Below are positions 34,202 through 46,345 of a DNA stretch of 64,000 bases, piece after piece (position 1 is the first letter of the stretch; every line of letters starts with the position of its first letter). Below the pieces are notes generated by a model that had not been told where the DNA came from, made no database searches, and saw nothing but the letters and a program-made list of their open reading frames with translations. The translations under genes were made by a program, and so were the position numbers. Source of the stretch: Zeugodacus cucurbitae (Eukaryota; Arthropoda; Insecta; Diptera; Tephritidae); the NCBI RefSeq assembly GCF_028554725.1, contig NC_071669.1, positions 3,487,501 to 3,551,500 of the forward strand. The letters run 5' to 3'.

Positions 34202-35130
34202 ACGGGTGATTTTTTTGAGGTTAGGATTTTCATGCATTAGTATTTGACAGATCACGTGGGATTTCAGACATGGTGTCAAAGAGAAAGATGCTCAGTATGC
34301 TTTGACATTTCATCATGAATAGACTTACTAACGAGCAACGCTTGCAAATCATTGAATTTTATTACCAAAATCAGTGTTCGGTTCGAAATGTGTTTATCGA
34401 CAAATTTTGTTCAGCGATGAGGCTCATTTCTGGTTGAATGGCTACGTAAATAAGCAAAATTGCCGCATTTGGGGTGAAGAGCAACCAGAAGCCGTTCAAG
34501 AACTGCCCATGCATCCCGAAAAATGCACTGTTTGGTGTGGTTTGTACGCTGGTGGAATCATTGGACCGTATTTTTTCAAAGATGCTGTTGGACGCAACGT
34601 TACGGTGAATGGCGATCGCTATCGTTCGATGCTAACAAACTTTTTGTTGCCAAAAATGGAAGAACTGAACTTGGTTGACATGTGGTTTCAACAAGATGGC
34701 GCTACATGCCACACAGCTCGCGATTCTATGGCCATTTTGAGGGAAAACTTCGGAGAACAATTCATCTCAAGAAATGGACCCGTAAGTTGGCCACCAAGAT
34801 CATGCGATTTAACGCCTTTAGACTATTTTTTGTGGGGCTACGTCAAGTCTAAAGTCTACAGAAATAAGCCAGCAACTATTCCAGCTTTGGAAGACAACAT
34901 TTCCGAAGAAATTCGGGCTATTCCGGCCGAAATGCTCGAAAAAGTTGCCCAAAATTGGACTTTCCGAATGGACCACCTAAGACGCAGCCGCGGTCAACAT
35001 TTAAATGAAATTATCTTCAAAAAGTAAATGTCATGAACCAATCTAACGTTTCAAATAAAGAACCGATGAGATTTTGCAAATTTTATGCGTTTTTTTTTTA
35101 AAGTTATCAAGCTCTTAAAAAATCACCCTT
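34202..35130 (+). mobile_element. DD41D (rosa-like) Tc1/mariner element, internally deleted
   Basis: 929 bp with inverted ends A(C/A)GGGTGATTTTTT and TA on both sides (34,200-34,201 and 35,131-35,132). The transposase start survives at 34,315 (MNRLTNEQRLQIIEFYYQNQ), but about 150 residues are deleted near 34,390. The reading frame changes there, leading into the intact catalytic half. The element sits inside the GTTGCCA array and therefore inserted after the array formed. The DD41D spacing matches what I recall for the rosa group first reported from Ceratitis rosa; this recall is not checked. Confidence 0.9.
34374..35027 (+). pseudogene. DD41D transposase, catalytic half
   Basis: An uninterrupted frame of 217 residues opening at GTG, which is the reading frame of the catalytic half running back through the deletion rather than a genuine start. 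The three catalytic Asp are visible: ILFSD15EAHF, FQQD108GATCH and LTPLD150YFLWGY, with 41 residues between the second and third. The C terminus (MDHLRRSRGQHLNEIIF) looks complete. The paired helix-turn-helix DNA-binding region and linker are lost, so it should not act as a transposase by itself. Absence of stops suggests recent deletion or recent arrival. Confidence 0.9.
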
Positions 35131-35131
35131 T

Positions 35132-35910
35132 ACCAAAGATAGGGTTGCCATGTGGAGTAAATTTTATAGAAACTTTTTTGTAAGATAGTAATTTTTGTTA
35201 CAGAATTTTTGAGCTCAACGATTTCATATGTTTTTTAAGATAAAAATAAAAATAGGGTTGCCATATTGTTAAAAAAATATATGGCAAGCAATTTTGAGAA
35301 AAATTCAAATTGGCTAAAAGATGAAAAAATTTTAATTTTTTAATGCAAAATAAATAATTTTTTATAACATAAATAATATAATATGCATACCAAAGATAGA
35401 GTTGCCAGGGGCGAAAAATTTTATAGAATTTTTTTTGACAGAAATTTTTGTTAGACGATTTTCGAGCTCAATGATAATATATTTATTTATAATATTTTTT
35501 AAGATAATAATAAAAAAGTGTTGCCATACTGTTAAAAAATATTTTTGACAAAAAAAATTAAAATATTTCGAAAATAACTGCAAATGATTTCTGATACAAA
35601 TACATTATTATGAGGAAAAAAATAATTTTTTTATTGCAAAATAAATATTGTTATAAAAAAGATAGGGTTGCCATGTGAAGTAAATTTAATGGAATATTAT
35701 TTTAGATAGAATTTTTTGTTACAGAATTTTCGAGCTCAATATATATTTTCAAGACAAAAATAAAAAAGTGTTGCCATATTGTTAAAAAAAAAATTAAAAA
35801 TATTTTAATTAAATTTCCGCGAAAGTTGCTTTTAAAATATAATAGTTTTTTACATTTTTTTTATTTATTTTTTATAATTAAATTTTTTGTAACACTTTCC
35901 CCTGGAGTTG
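35132..35910 (+). repeat. GTTGCCA array, right part
   Basis: Units headed by AGGGTTGCCATGTGGAGTAAA (about 35,140), AGGGTTGCCATATTGTTAAA (35,254), AGAGTTGCCAGGGGC (35,398), GTGTTGCCATACTGTTAAA (35,518), AGGGTTGCCATGTGAAG (35,664), GTGTTGCCATATTGTTAAA (35,768) and a final GGAGTTGCC near 35,903. Spacings alternate at about 105-145 bp, so the real unit is a two-part dimer. Each unit also contains TTTTCGAGCTCAA-type or TAAAAATA-type blocks. Confidence 0.85.
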
Positions 35911-36454
35911 CCCCTTCTTGCTTTTCTATTGTAATTTAATTTTTTTTCTGTCTACGAAATACCAATGCAATTCGTAGCTTTAATTCAATTTAAGTGTCAT
36001 TCTCGCGTACATCAATTATTGAATGTCACAGTATAATCTTGCAGCATAGAAAAAAAATTACACAACAACAAGAAAAAAGCAAAAATAAGCGAACAACAAG
36101 ACATGTACATAAGAAACAAATGTAACTGCTGCTTCTACATACAACACATTAGCTGCGGTTATTGTTGTTGTTGCTGGTGGTTTTTGGCTCATTACTTATA
36201 GTTGTTGTTGTTGTTTGTGTTGCTTGAACTGCAATTGCGCGTCACAGCGAGGAAAAAGCAACATTTCCATAAATGTATTTACATAAATTTTGTAGACACA
36301 CACTTGCATTTGCATGTATGTAAATACGCTTATTTGTTGTTGTTGTTGTTGCATGGCATGTCCATTTGTACGTTGTACGCTCGCTTGCATCGCCAAGTGT
36401 GAGTCGGTCTGTCAATATTGACCTTTTCACTTCAAAACCACTCAGCGGCGTCGC

Positions 36455-36456
<2 letters not shown>
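35911..36456. other. Intergenic with GTTGTT runs, no gene recognised
   Basis: Contains GTTGTTGTT runs at 36,160-36,220 and 36,333-36,353. Opposing short frames here are composed of Leu or Gln repeats from these runs. Confidence 0.5.

Positions 36457-36510
<54 letters not shown>
36457..36510 (+). repeat. (CA)n microsatellite, about 27 units
   Basis: A perfect CA dinucleotide run of about 54 bp, a likely length-polymorphic marker. Confidence 0.98.
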
Positions 36511-36511
<1 letters not shown>

Positions 36512-37429
36512 CCAACGAAAGCAATCACGCTGCGTACATTAAGCTGACAGCGCGCAGCAAGCGTCGACAGCGCTGTGGACGCCAGCAGCAACAGCAGCGC
36601 CAGTGTCTAACTGCCATGTTATAACACTCAGCGACACATGTAAGCGTGTGAGCATGTTGCAAGTGCACGCTGCATAAGCAGATACTTTATTATTATTACT
36701 TTTTCACATTTTTTTCGCTCGCATGTGTATTTACAGTTAGCTTACTTCCATATCCGTTAGTTAGTGCAGTGACACTTTGACTTCGCCACATCTCCGCGGC
36801 AGATACGCGAGAAATTTGCTAATGCACTTACAAATACTGTAGTTGTTGTTGTTTTTTCTTATTATTGTTGTTGTAATACATACGCTACAGTATACATATG
36901 TATGCTTAAGTACTTAACTGTCTATTAGAAAGCATACATATGTAGTATCTACTTTGTGCACCTCAACGCTGTGATGTGAATGTGTTGGTGAAGGTGTGTG
37001 TGAGTTTGAGTGTGTGTGTGTGTCTTCACAATTGTCAATTGACAATCAATCAAATGAGTAAATGAGCTGCAGGAATGCACAAACACAAATATTACTTTGA
37101 GCTTTATTGGCATTTCCAATTTTCAGGGTCTAGGTAAATTATGCTCATTCAGTTGCTAGGAAAATATTTATTTGTCAATAGATTATATTAAGCAGTTATC
37201 TAACTGTTTATTGCCTTAGCTGGTTAAGGTGTTGATTGATTGATTTGTCACAACATAAAGTTATTTATTAAACACGATCGCTATGGGCGAACTGAAAGCA
37301 CCCACGCAAGCCGACGATTGAAGTTTGATTAAAACTCCTAAGGGTGCACACGCAGTGCAGCAGAGTTCTGATTCAGAAACTACTTAGCAATTAGTATAAA
37401 TCAATGAAAGCGAATAAGTTCACCGTTCT
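36511..37429. other. Intergenic, no gene recognised
   Basis: GC-richer at first (GCGCGCAGC, CAGCAGCAACAGCAGC at about 36,550-36,600), then AT-rich with (GT)n at 36,995-37,022. No supported gene. Confidence 0.5.
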
Positions 37430-38045
37430 TCAATTTTAATGAGGCAAATCCGCTAGAGAAACGATACGTGAGATTAACGGTGTTTCGGGAGATGGTACTC
37501 TGCCACTTCGAACTGCGGAGGAATGGTTTCGACGTTTCAGCGCGGATGAAAACGACACCATGGATAAGCCAGCCGGCGGAAGTCCTCTGACGACGAATAC
37601 CTATCAAATCATGGAAAACAATGAGTTAGACCAGCATCTCGTGACATCACCCAGGAGATGGAGATTAGGAGATTAGTCACCAAACCATTTTGAACCATCT
37701 ACAGAAGGCTGGATACACAAAAAAGCCTAATGTTTGGGTGCCGCATGATTGGATGCAAAAAAAAACCTTCTGGACCGAATCAACGCCGATTGCTGAAATG
37801 GTGACTGACAACGAAAAATGGATCACATACGGCAATATCAAGTGAAAAAGGTCGTGGTCGAAAGCCGGTAAATCATCCCAAACTGTGGCCAAGCCGGGAT
37901 TGACGGTCAGAAAGGTTTTGCTGTGTGTTTGATGGGATTGGAAGGGAATCATCCACTATGAGCTGCCCCAAATGGCCAGACGCTTAATTCTACCATCTAG
38001 ATGGGGACATATTATCGAACGAAACGGCGCATATTTGAGCTAAAA
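37430..38045 (+). mobile_element. Mariner (DD34D-type) fragment, internally deleted
   Basis: Plus-strand relic of the same mariner family as at 6,154 and 56,442. It starts within the N-terminal coding region (GCAAATCCGCTAGAG), retains blocks matching REINGV, EEWFRRF, NDTMDKPAGG and WVPHDWM, reaches the block corresponding to AKWPDA-x-LYHL at about 37,995, and then jumps to the 3' end of the element (ATTATCGAACGAAACGG, to about 38,045), so the catalytic region is lost. Neither inverted end is preserved. A (CTT)n run follows at 38,054-38,083. Confidence 0.8.
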
Positions 38046-38085
38046 TATTTATCCTTCTCTTCTTCTTCTTCTTCTTCTTCTTCTG

Positions 38086-38640
38086 TCGTTACTTTGCCTA
38101 CAGCTGCCATATGTGCTTAGCCTAATCATGACCTATTTTTGGGTGTTTTTTTTCAAAGTCTCAGTCTACTATTTATTTAATAAATACTCTATAGATCTCG
38201 AGAACTGTGGTGTTCAAAATGTATCGAGAATCTAGACATAAGAAAGAATGCAATCAAGATCCAAAACAAAATGAAACCATAATAAAGTGAGGAAGACGTA
38301 ATTCGGAGAGAGACTACAGAAGTAGTAATAGTAATGGTTGGAGCTACAAGTCGAATCAATCTCAGAGTTCTGACAGTTTCAATATTCAGTCTGTACTTGG
38401 ATTACCTAGAGTGTACTATGATCCAACCAGCAAATTATATATTGATCTCTTAAACGACAGAAACTGGATAATACAATAGTCCGTTTTCCCATTTAGAACA
38501 TTTCAATGATAAAGAGTCCTGAGAGTGGAGATAAGGTTCTGAATTTCACTTGATCCATTATTTAGATCCCGATATTTGCACCATAAACCAGCGATAATAT
38601 GTAACTATGGGTAATTTTGCATAATTTTACTAAAGAAAAC
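38086..38640. other. Intergenic, no gene recognised
   Basis: AT-rich sequence immediately after the (CTT)n run. No frame or repeat recognised. Confidence 0.5.
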
Positions 38641-39740
38641 GAATAATTTAAGCTCTGTCGCCAGTCTTCGTCATCTTTCCGTAAAAATTAAGATTTATGT
38701 TCCAAAAAAAAATATCTGAGAAACGGTAAATCATAGGTTACAGTAATCGAATTGGAAGTATGAACCGAGTTTGAATTATCATAGTCCCAAGCAAAACTTT
38801 CCTAAAAACAGTATTCTCTCCGAGAACAAATAAAAATTAAGAAAGCTAACAGATATTGTTGGGTTAACTACTATATAGAGAGATTTCAGACGATTTTATA
38901 GAAAACGGCAAGTTTAAACTTTTGTTCGAAAAAATATATCTGAGAAATGGTAATCTACATGTTAAAATAATTTTTTTTGGAAAGAGTAAAAACCAAATTT
39001 GGATTCAACAAGCTTTTTATTAGATTCTATGACGATCTGTTAGTTCTGCCAGTTTCCAAGATGTTTCAAGGGCTTCCAGTGTCGTATAACCTCAGGAGTA
39101 ATCTTCCGAATAACAGTTTTCTTTCTGAGAAGAAGAAAAATGAAGAAAGCTAACAGCTTTAGTTGGATTAACTACTATATAGACAGTTCTCAAACCATTC
39201 ATCGATGACTCGTCAGGTCCTCCAATATTCCGAGATGTTTCAAAGGCTTCTAGTGTGGTATAGTCCCAAGCAAAACCTTCCTAAGAACAGTATTCTCTTT
39301 GAGAACAAAAAACAAAATGAAGAAAGCTAACAGATATTGTTGGGTTAACTACTATATAGAGAGATTTCAGACGCTTCTAGAGAAAACGGCTAGTTTAAAC
39401 TCTGTCGCCAGTCTGTCGTCATCTCTCCGTATGAATGAAGATTTTTGTTCGAAAAAATATATCTGAGAAATGGTAATCTACATGTTAAAATAATTTTTTT
39501 TCGAAAGAGTAAAAACCGAATTTGGATTCCACAAGCTTCTGTACTATTTTAAGACGGTCTGTTAAGTTTTTCAAGATTCCAAGATGTTTCAAGGGCTTCC
39601 AGTGTGGTATAACCGCAGAGCTAATCTTCCGAAAAACAGTTTTCTCTCTGAGAAGAAGTAAAATTAAAAAGGCTAACAGCTTTTGTTGGATTAACTACTA
39701 TATAGAGAGATCTCAAACCATTCATCGATGACACGTCAGG
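38640..39740 (+). repeat. Complex tandem duplication, higher-order unit about 480-520 bp
   Basis: The word GCTAACAG-TATTGTTGG-TTAACTACTATATAGA recurs at about 38,845, 39,148, 39,325 and 39,671, alternating between an A form (followed by GATTTCAGACG) and a B form (followed by CTCAAACCATTCATCGATGA). A-to-A is about 480 bp and B-to-B about 520 bp. Further shared words are CTCTGTCGCCAGTCT (38,651 and 39,399), ATATCTGAGAAATGGTAATC and CAAGATGTTTCAAGGGCTTC. Copies are about 80-90 percent alike by eye. Confidence 0.8.
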
Positions 39741-41789
39741 TTCATAAACCTGCTGAGAATTGCCAGTTCACTGCTATTGTACACCAACAAAAAAAGTAAT
39801 GAATTAATTTTCATTTGCCACTTTATGCAGATAAATGAAATCTGTACAATCGTGTTATACAGCCCACACACCTCCACTGAGAGACACAGGAATTTGCTGG
39901 CATATTTGCGATATGATTTATGTTCGAAATCACTCGCAATTTCGCACAATTGAGTTGTCTCTGTGGCCATTGTGTCATTGTCGACGAAATTTAGTGATTA
40001 TTGCTGTTGTTGTTGTTGCAATATAAGTAAATGTAAAATATGTTTGTTGTTGTTGTTGCTGTTGCAGTGATAATCATTTTAGTTAAGTGAGGAATGTCTG
40101 TCGCTGCGAAATTGTAATTACGGTTGTTGTTGTATATTTTCGTTTGCTTGGCTGTATGCCCGCCAATTGCTTTAAAATGCTCGCTCGCTACCGCATCTAC
40201 TCTTCCAGTCATCAGCATGAAAGTTCATTGTGTTAAAATTCTATTCAATTTACCAAATGTAATTAAATAATTCAAACAACTCGGCTGTCGACGTCAACAG
40301 CGCTGTGGCGGTTGCTCGTTGCTCGTGCGCTTTGCAGCTATTCTTGCTTGGCGCTGCTGCTCTTATAGTTCACTAGACTGCCTACTAAGTATTAGCGCGC
40401 TGTTGTTGCATGTCTAGCAAAGCTATTTCTAAGTGTTGTTCTTCTGCTGATAAGCCGCTCAGGTCTTCTAGAGTACTCATATGTGTTCAAGAACTTCAAA
40501 GTGCGCATTTCTTTTGTATTTATCGTGCCAAAGGGATTAGTGCGCATATGTTGCACCTGCATTGATGGCGACATAAACAAATAACAGCGTTCAGCTTTAC
40601 AAGAGTAAACAAGCGAAGTGCGGGTGTTGAACAGGCTGCGAGTGGTACTAAATATATGCACGCAGCTGTATGCCATACGCCAGAACTTCTAAAACAATTA
40701 ACGGTGTTTTACAATTAAATGCATTTTTGGCTATCAAAGCGGGTAGTGAATTTAGGTCGAATTATTTTTTAGTTATTTGTTGTTGTTTTTCCGCCACGAA
40801 TTTCTCAAGGTAGCCGAGGCACTTTAAGTTGCAGCTACTAATTTATATTGTTTACCAGCGCCGATAATAATGCCGTACGGCCAATTCATTACGTTCGCTG
40901 ACACTGCCATTGGCAATCGCTGACATTTGATATGAATGGGTTGGGGAAGCGGATAAAAATCGTGTGAACGAGCGCACAAGGGGCCACCATGTAACCCTGC
41001 CCATAGTATGTATGTATGTATGTGTTTTTCAAGATAAGTACCCAGATGATAATAATAAGTGCGAGCGAGCATTCAAGTGCATAATAATATTTCGTAAGAC
41101 GCTGTCGATAATTCTATGCCGGCGGCTAATGAGCTTGAGTCAATAAGCAGACCAACACACAACAACAACACACATATTTTTTTTTTTTTTTTTTTAAAGG
41201 AAAATTGGAACAAAAAGTAGGCCACTCAATTTGCGGCAAATTACTTGTAAGTTCTTCATGCAGATATGCAAGCAGATAGCCGCAAATAAATGCTGCTTAG
41301 CATACAGCCACACACACACATGAGCGCAGCACCGGTTGTCCACTGTCCACTCAGCGCTCAACATTCGAGCGCTCGCAGCTCGCAGCCGCAGCTCGTAGCA
41401 TAAAAGCAATCGCGCCGCCATTGTCAGATAACTGTGCACATTAAAAGTATAAACAAAAGTGGCAATAAACAAGCGGGTGTCTGCTTGTGCCCCCCCCCTC
41501 ACCTTGCTTGTCTTCTTGCCTTCCTTTCTTCACTTCTGTTTTTATTTTATTGCATTTGTAGCTTCATTCGTGACGCTTGAGTGGCTATTGCAACTGTCAA
41601 TCGCGCTTTGCGAAACTTCTGATATCGAATGTATGTGTAATGAAGTGCTTTTGTCACACAAGCGTCACAACTTTGTTGTATTTTGTTTGCATACGAGAGA
41701 CCCAGCAGGAAATTAATGTATGAAAATGATTTGAGTATGGGTATCTAAAGAATATATACAGTTCTACAGCAAAAGGGACTAAATAACAG
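39741..41789. other. Intergenic with GTTGTT runs and moderate GC, no gene recognised
   Basis: Contains TGTTGTTGTTG runs at 40,005-40,018 and 40,043-40,062, a T20-class homopolymer near 41,178-41,195 and a less AT-rich segment at 40,280-40,400 and 41,290-41,530. Overlapping short frames exist on both strands but none has a protein-like signature. Confidence 0.45.
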
Positions 41790-42372
41790 CTTCTAGAAAC
41801 CGGCATCAACATCAATCAGCCTTGTCAGCCTAGAAATCCAAGGCAGAATCACGCTTGCCCACAGGTACTACTTTAGACTGAGTAGGCAATTGAAAAGTAA
41901 AGTCCTTTCTCGACGAACAAAAATCAAACTCTACAAGTCCCTCATCATTCCCGTACTACTTTATGGTGCAGAACGTGGGCGATGTCAACAACCGCTGAGA
42001 CGACACTAAGAGTTTTTGAGAGAAAGGTTTGCGAAAGATTTAGAGTCCCTTAAACATTGGCAACGGCGAATACGACTTATACGACGACATTGACATAGTT
42101 CAGCGAATAAAAAGACAGCGGCTACGCTGGCTAGGTCATGTTGTTCAAATGGACGAAATTGCTCCAGCTCTGAAAGTGTTCGATGCAGTACCCGCTGGTG
42201 GAAACCGAGGAAGACTAAGACCTCCACACTGTTGGAAAGACCCGATGATGAAGGACCTGGCTTCACTTGGTATCAGTTCGAGGCAAACTGTCAAAAGGAA
42301 GAATTAATGGCGCGCTGTTGTAAACTCGGCTGTAGCCGCTTAAACGATGTTCACGCCAGTCAAGAAGAGAAA
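41790..42372 (+). mobile_element. RTE-like non-LTR fragment, 5'-truncated and decayed
   Basis: Matches the 3' part of the element at 19,155-20,192, beginning at the block corresponding to YLGTNINTDN (about 41,790). It runs through SRQLKSKVLSRRTK, LYKSLIIPVLLYGAE, RIKRQRLRWLGHVV, the FDAVPAGGN-RGR block and the end of the coding region, and finishes with CACGCCAGTCAAGAAGAGAAA. Several frameshifts and a deletion around 42,070 break the frame. It is older than the 19,155 copy. I cannot identify a convincing target duplication. Confidence 0.85.
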
Positions 42373-43850
42373 ACAATATTGGTTGTTAGAACTTAGAACT
42401 ATTATAGAAGAACTGGATAATTCTTCTCAGTTTCAGAGAGCAGCAGTATCAGTAGGTTTGTTATTGGGGTATTGTTCTAAGTTTTATTTTGGTTGGATTT
42501 AGCAGGGACCTTGAGAGTATTTCTGCAGATATATACATTTTCGAGAACAACTTGACTTTAGAAAAATATTACTAATGTCAGAGAAATCTCTCGTAGTAGC
42601 ATCGAATAATAATCTGATCAGTTATGACTAAACGCGACACATATTTTCGGTTGTATTATTTTTCGAACTCGAAGGTAACAGCGGGAAACCAGGAGCTTGT
42701 AAATATTGTGTAACCCTATGAAAAACATTTTTTTGTGTTTTGTGAATACTCACTGACCATTTCTCATTACATGGAGTACCAAACTCAGAGCTCCGGAATA
42801 CTACGATTAATAGCGATTCTATGAGACATTTTTGTGATTTTTAATTTTTTCTAAATTTATTCTTAACTTCGAAATAACTCCCAATAGCTTAGGGTTGCTG
42901 TTGCTCTTGGATGAAAAAATAAAAAATATTTAAATTCTCTTAGTCTAAAATTTCCTACAGGGTAGTCTGATTTTATTTTTCTTATTCTTAATGTCAATGT
43001 TATGCGATATGCATGCTTCACTCAACTTTTTTTTTGTATCACTGATGAGCTACTTGTATGAAAATGCATTTAATTACACATACAAATGAACTTGCAACAA
43101 ATGTAAGGAGGTGTGTGGTTGTACATATATGATATAACTATAGATATTGTAATGAAATCTGTTTATTTTGCATCATACGCTTGATTTAATGGAGTAAACG
43201 GGCGTTTAAAGAGAGATACATATATACACATCAGATTCAAGAACCAGAAAAAATACATAAGTTTGGTCATTATGTATAAAATTTATCGGATTTTAAGCAA
43301 TAAAATTTTCTTTCGATAATTTTTTATGGAAATTTACAAGCACAATTCTTGCGTAATGTATGTCATATACATATGAATATACATTTTTAAAACTCGCATA
43401 CATACGTTCATACATATATCTAGATAATGATATCCATCGACTTACATATGTATTTCCCCCCTAAATATGCTTGAGGTCAAGCAGTTACTCAACCAGTTAT
43501 CCAACCATATTTAATGAAAAATCTCATTTAATTACTTCGTTACATTTTAAATTGTTTACGAGTGTTCGGCAAACACTTGAGCATAATTTTTTAAATATTT
43601 AATTACAGATTGGTGTTGTAATATCTTACAAACAGAAGTCAAATTGCGATAATTGATAAGGTGATGCAGTTAATTTAGTCATATCTAAATATTTGAAGGT
43701 CAAGTATGTAGGTAGCAACGAGCCTTATATCTATGGTCTGGATAAATTAATATTTCTAAAAATTATTTAAATTAAATTTGATAAAAATTAAAAAAAAAAA
43801 ATAAAAAATATTAATGAAAGATAAATAAGATTGGAAAATAAATTAAAAAT
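42373..43850. other. Intergenic, no gene recognised
   Basis: AT-rich unique-looking sequence without supported features. Confidence 0.5.
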
Positions 43851-44158
43851 AAATAATTTAATTATTTTTATAAATTTTGAATTTTGAGTTTTATAAAAAA
43901 AGTCGGGTTTTCATTATTAGTAAAATTTAATTTAATTGCTAATTAGTAAAAATTAAAAATATATTTTTTAAAGAAGATGAGTATTTAATAATATTTACTT
44001 AAATTAAAAAATAATTATTAATTAATCATTATTAAATAACAAAATTTTAATTAAATTATATTTTATAAAAATAAAGAAAAATAATATTTTTTAATAAAAA
44101 ACCGACTTTTTTATAAAACTCAAAATTCAAAAAAAAAAAAAAATGAATTTAATTATTT
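43851..44158. mobile_element. AT-rich element with about 60-bp inverted ends (MITE-like)
   Basis: The left arm (43,851-43,911) and right arm (44,096-44,158) are inverted copies over roughly 60 bp. Shared parts are AATAATT(T/A)AATT, GAATTTTGAGTTTTATAAAA and AAGTCGG. The interior is almost pure A/T without coding capacity. Long inverted ends around a short AT-rich core fit a foldback/MITE element. I cannot define a target duplication because the flanks are themselves A/T. Confidence 0.6.
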
Positions 44159-44582
44159 ATATTTAAGTTTTTTCAATATTTATCTCTATAAAATAAGCCC
44201 TCTTTAAACACTTAGTGTAATTACTCACATAATTATCGACCAATTAATATTAGTCACAGCTTATTTATAGGAATTTTTCTTACGCTAATGAAAATTCAAA
44301 CACGTAAATAAATACAAAGTTATCAATATTGACTCATAATGAGTACTACAAGTGCTATAATTAGTTTCCAAGTTGCAATAATACAATTTTGAAAGCTCTA
44401 CTACACAAAATACTGAAATATTTACCAATGAATCTGGAACTTAACAGATATTTTAGTCTAATAGAAATTTTCTGAGAACAAAGCTTGTCACTAAGCACAT
44501 CACATCAAAATCAAGACTGCAGAATATTATACAATAAACACCAAAAAATTCTAAAAAATTCTCTAAGTAGGTTACTCTCTAA
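44159..44582. other. Intergenic, no gene recognised
   Basis: AT-rich spacer between two MITE-like elements. Confidence 0.5.
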
Positions 44583-44980
44583 TAGCCTTTTCACACAGCC
44601 AAATTAATTGATCAATTAAAATTTTGATTGAGTAACCAGTTTTTGCACTTCCTACTGCCGGCTACTCAATAACCAATCAGCTGTTATAGATTTTTGCTTT
44701 TCCTTTTCATAAGAAGTTGGTAAGTTTCAGCAGTCGATTTATATTTTTTTATCAGCGACATCTACCGTAGCATTTTTTAACAAAAAATTCAGCCAATCGC
44801 AGCCAAAGAACGTATATATCGTACGTCTTTCTGGCAGAGTTGCATTTGATTTTCAAGTCGATTAAAATTCAATTAAAAATAAATTTCGATTTTACTTTGT
44901 ATGGTAAATCGATCTTAATAAGTCTTTTAATCGAGCAGACGTCGGTTAATTGAACAATTTGCTCCTGTCCACAAATGCTA
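44583..44980 (-). mobile_element. MITE family M1, copy 2 (398 bp, TAA target duplication)
   Basis: Bounded by TAA on both sides (44,580-44,582 and 44,981-44,983), the complement of the TTA flanking the other two copies. The ends are TAGCCTTTTCACACAG and CTGTCCACAAATGCTA. The interior is the reverse complement of copies 1 and 3, with shared words TTAATTGATCAATTAA, CTGCCGGCTACTC, AACCAATCAGCTGTTATA and GCGACATCTACCGTAGC. Confidence 0.85.
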
Positions 44981-44983
44981 TAA

Positions 44984-45599
44984 CGTCATCTACTTCTGCT
45001 ACTACTAATGCTTCATACAACGAAAGATCCGTTAGAAAGCTTAGATATTTGAAAATCACTCAAAGCTTTCAAATAACAATAATCAAACTGTAGTCATTAT
45101 TTACACTAAAAGCTCTAATATTTTCTAATGAAAGCTCAAGTAATGTAACCGAGCTAACAAGAGTAATTCCCCTGCCAATACAACGAAGCGTATAACTGCA
45201 TATTTAGTAAAGCTTCGCTGTGCAGTTATAAAAAAATACAGTACTCAATGCTAGTAAAAAAGGGGGTTTGTCACGTACTTATATCGATATTTCACAAAAA
45301 CTGTGATGAAATTAAAGCTTTAGTGGAAATTATTGTGTAAGAAAAAAATTTCACACTTCTTTATCAGAACTTAAATATACCAACGGCAATCTAATAATAA
45401 CCACATTTCACAAAGTTTGCGTTGGAATTCCCGCACCGCAAAAGTATGAATGAATGAATGTGACTATGCCCATACTTGGGTATTACTTAATCAGCAAGTT
45501 TGGTATTTACTCGCGCTTTATGACTATTGCCGCTGCTGTGCGGCGGCGGGAATGCACATTCGATTGTTTGTATGTTTGTATATAATTTTTATGAAATGA
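44984..45599. other. Intergenic, no gene recognised
   Basis: AT-rich sequence with a small GC patch near 45,525-45,560. No supported feature. Confidence 0.5.
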
Positions 45600-46345
45600 T
45601 TTCGAATCATAAAATATGTTTTTTGTTTGCTTTGTAGGATTTTTCTAAAAAAAAAATATATTTTTCAAAACTGCTTCTTAACCACAATATAAAAATCTTA
45701 AAAAAATATTAACTATGTTTGAAAAAAATTATAAATAATATTAAAAAAAAAAAAAATATTTTTTAAATAAAATTAAAAAAAATTAAATAAAATTTTATTA
45801 AAAAAAAATCGAAATTTTTTTTGAAAAAAAATATTTTAAAAATTTTCATAAAAAAATTGCTAATTTTCTTTAAAATTTTTATAAAATTTAATCAAAAAAA
45901 TTTTTAATTTTATAAAAAAATATTTTTTTTTTAAATTAATTTTATCAAAAAAAAATATTTTTTTTACAAATTAATTTTATCAAAAAAAATACTTAAAAAA
46001 AATTGAAAAATAAATAAATAAAAATTTATATTGTTTTATTAAATTAAATTTAAAAAAAATATTTAAAAAAAATATTTTTAAAATTAAAGTTTATATTTTT
46101 TTATTAAAGATTTTTTATTAAAAATAAAATTTTATTTTAAAAATATTTTTGTATTAAAAAAAATAAAATTTTATTTTAAAAATATTGTTTTGATAAAATT
46201 AATAAAAAAAATAAAAAATAATTTTTTTTTATAAAATAATTTTTTTGTTTTATCAAATTTTATAAAAATTACAAAGAATATTAGCAAAAAACATTTTTAT
46301 CAAATTTTTTTTAAATATTTTTTTCAAAAAATAAATTTTCGAAAT
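45600..46345. other. Extreme A/T block
   Basis: About 750 bp with almost no G or C, made of interleaved A and T homopolymers. No internal repeat period is obvious. Confidence 0.7.
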
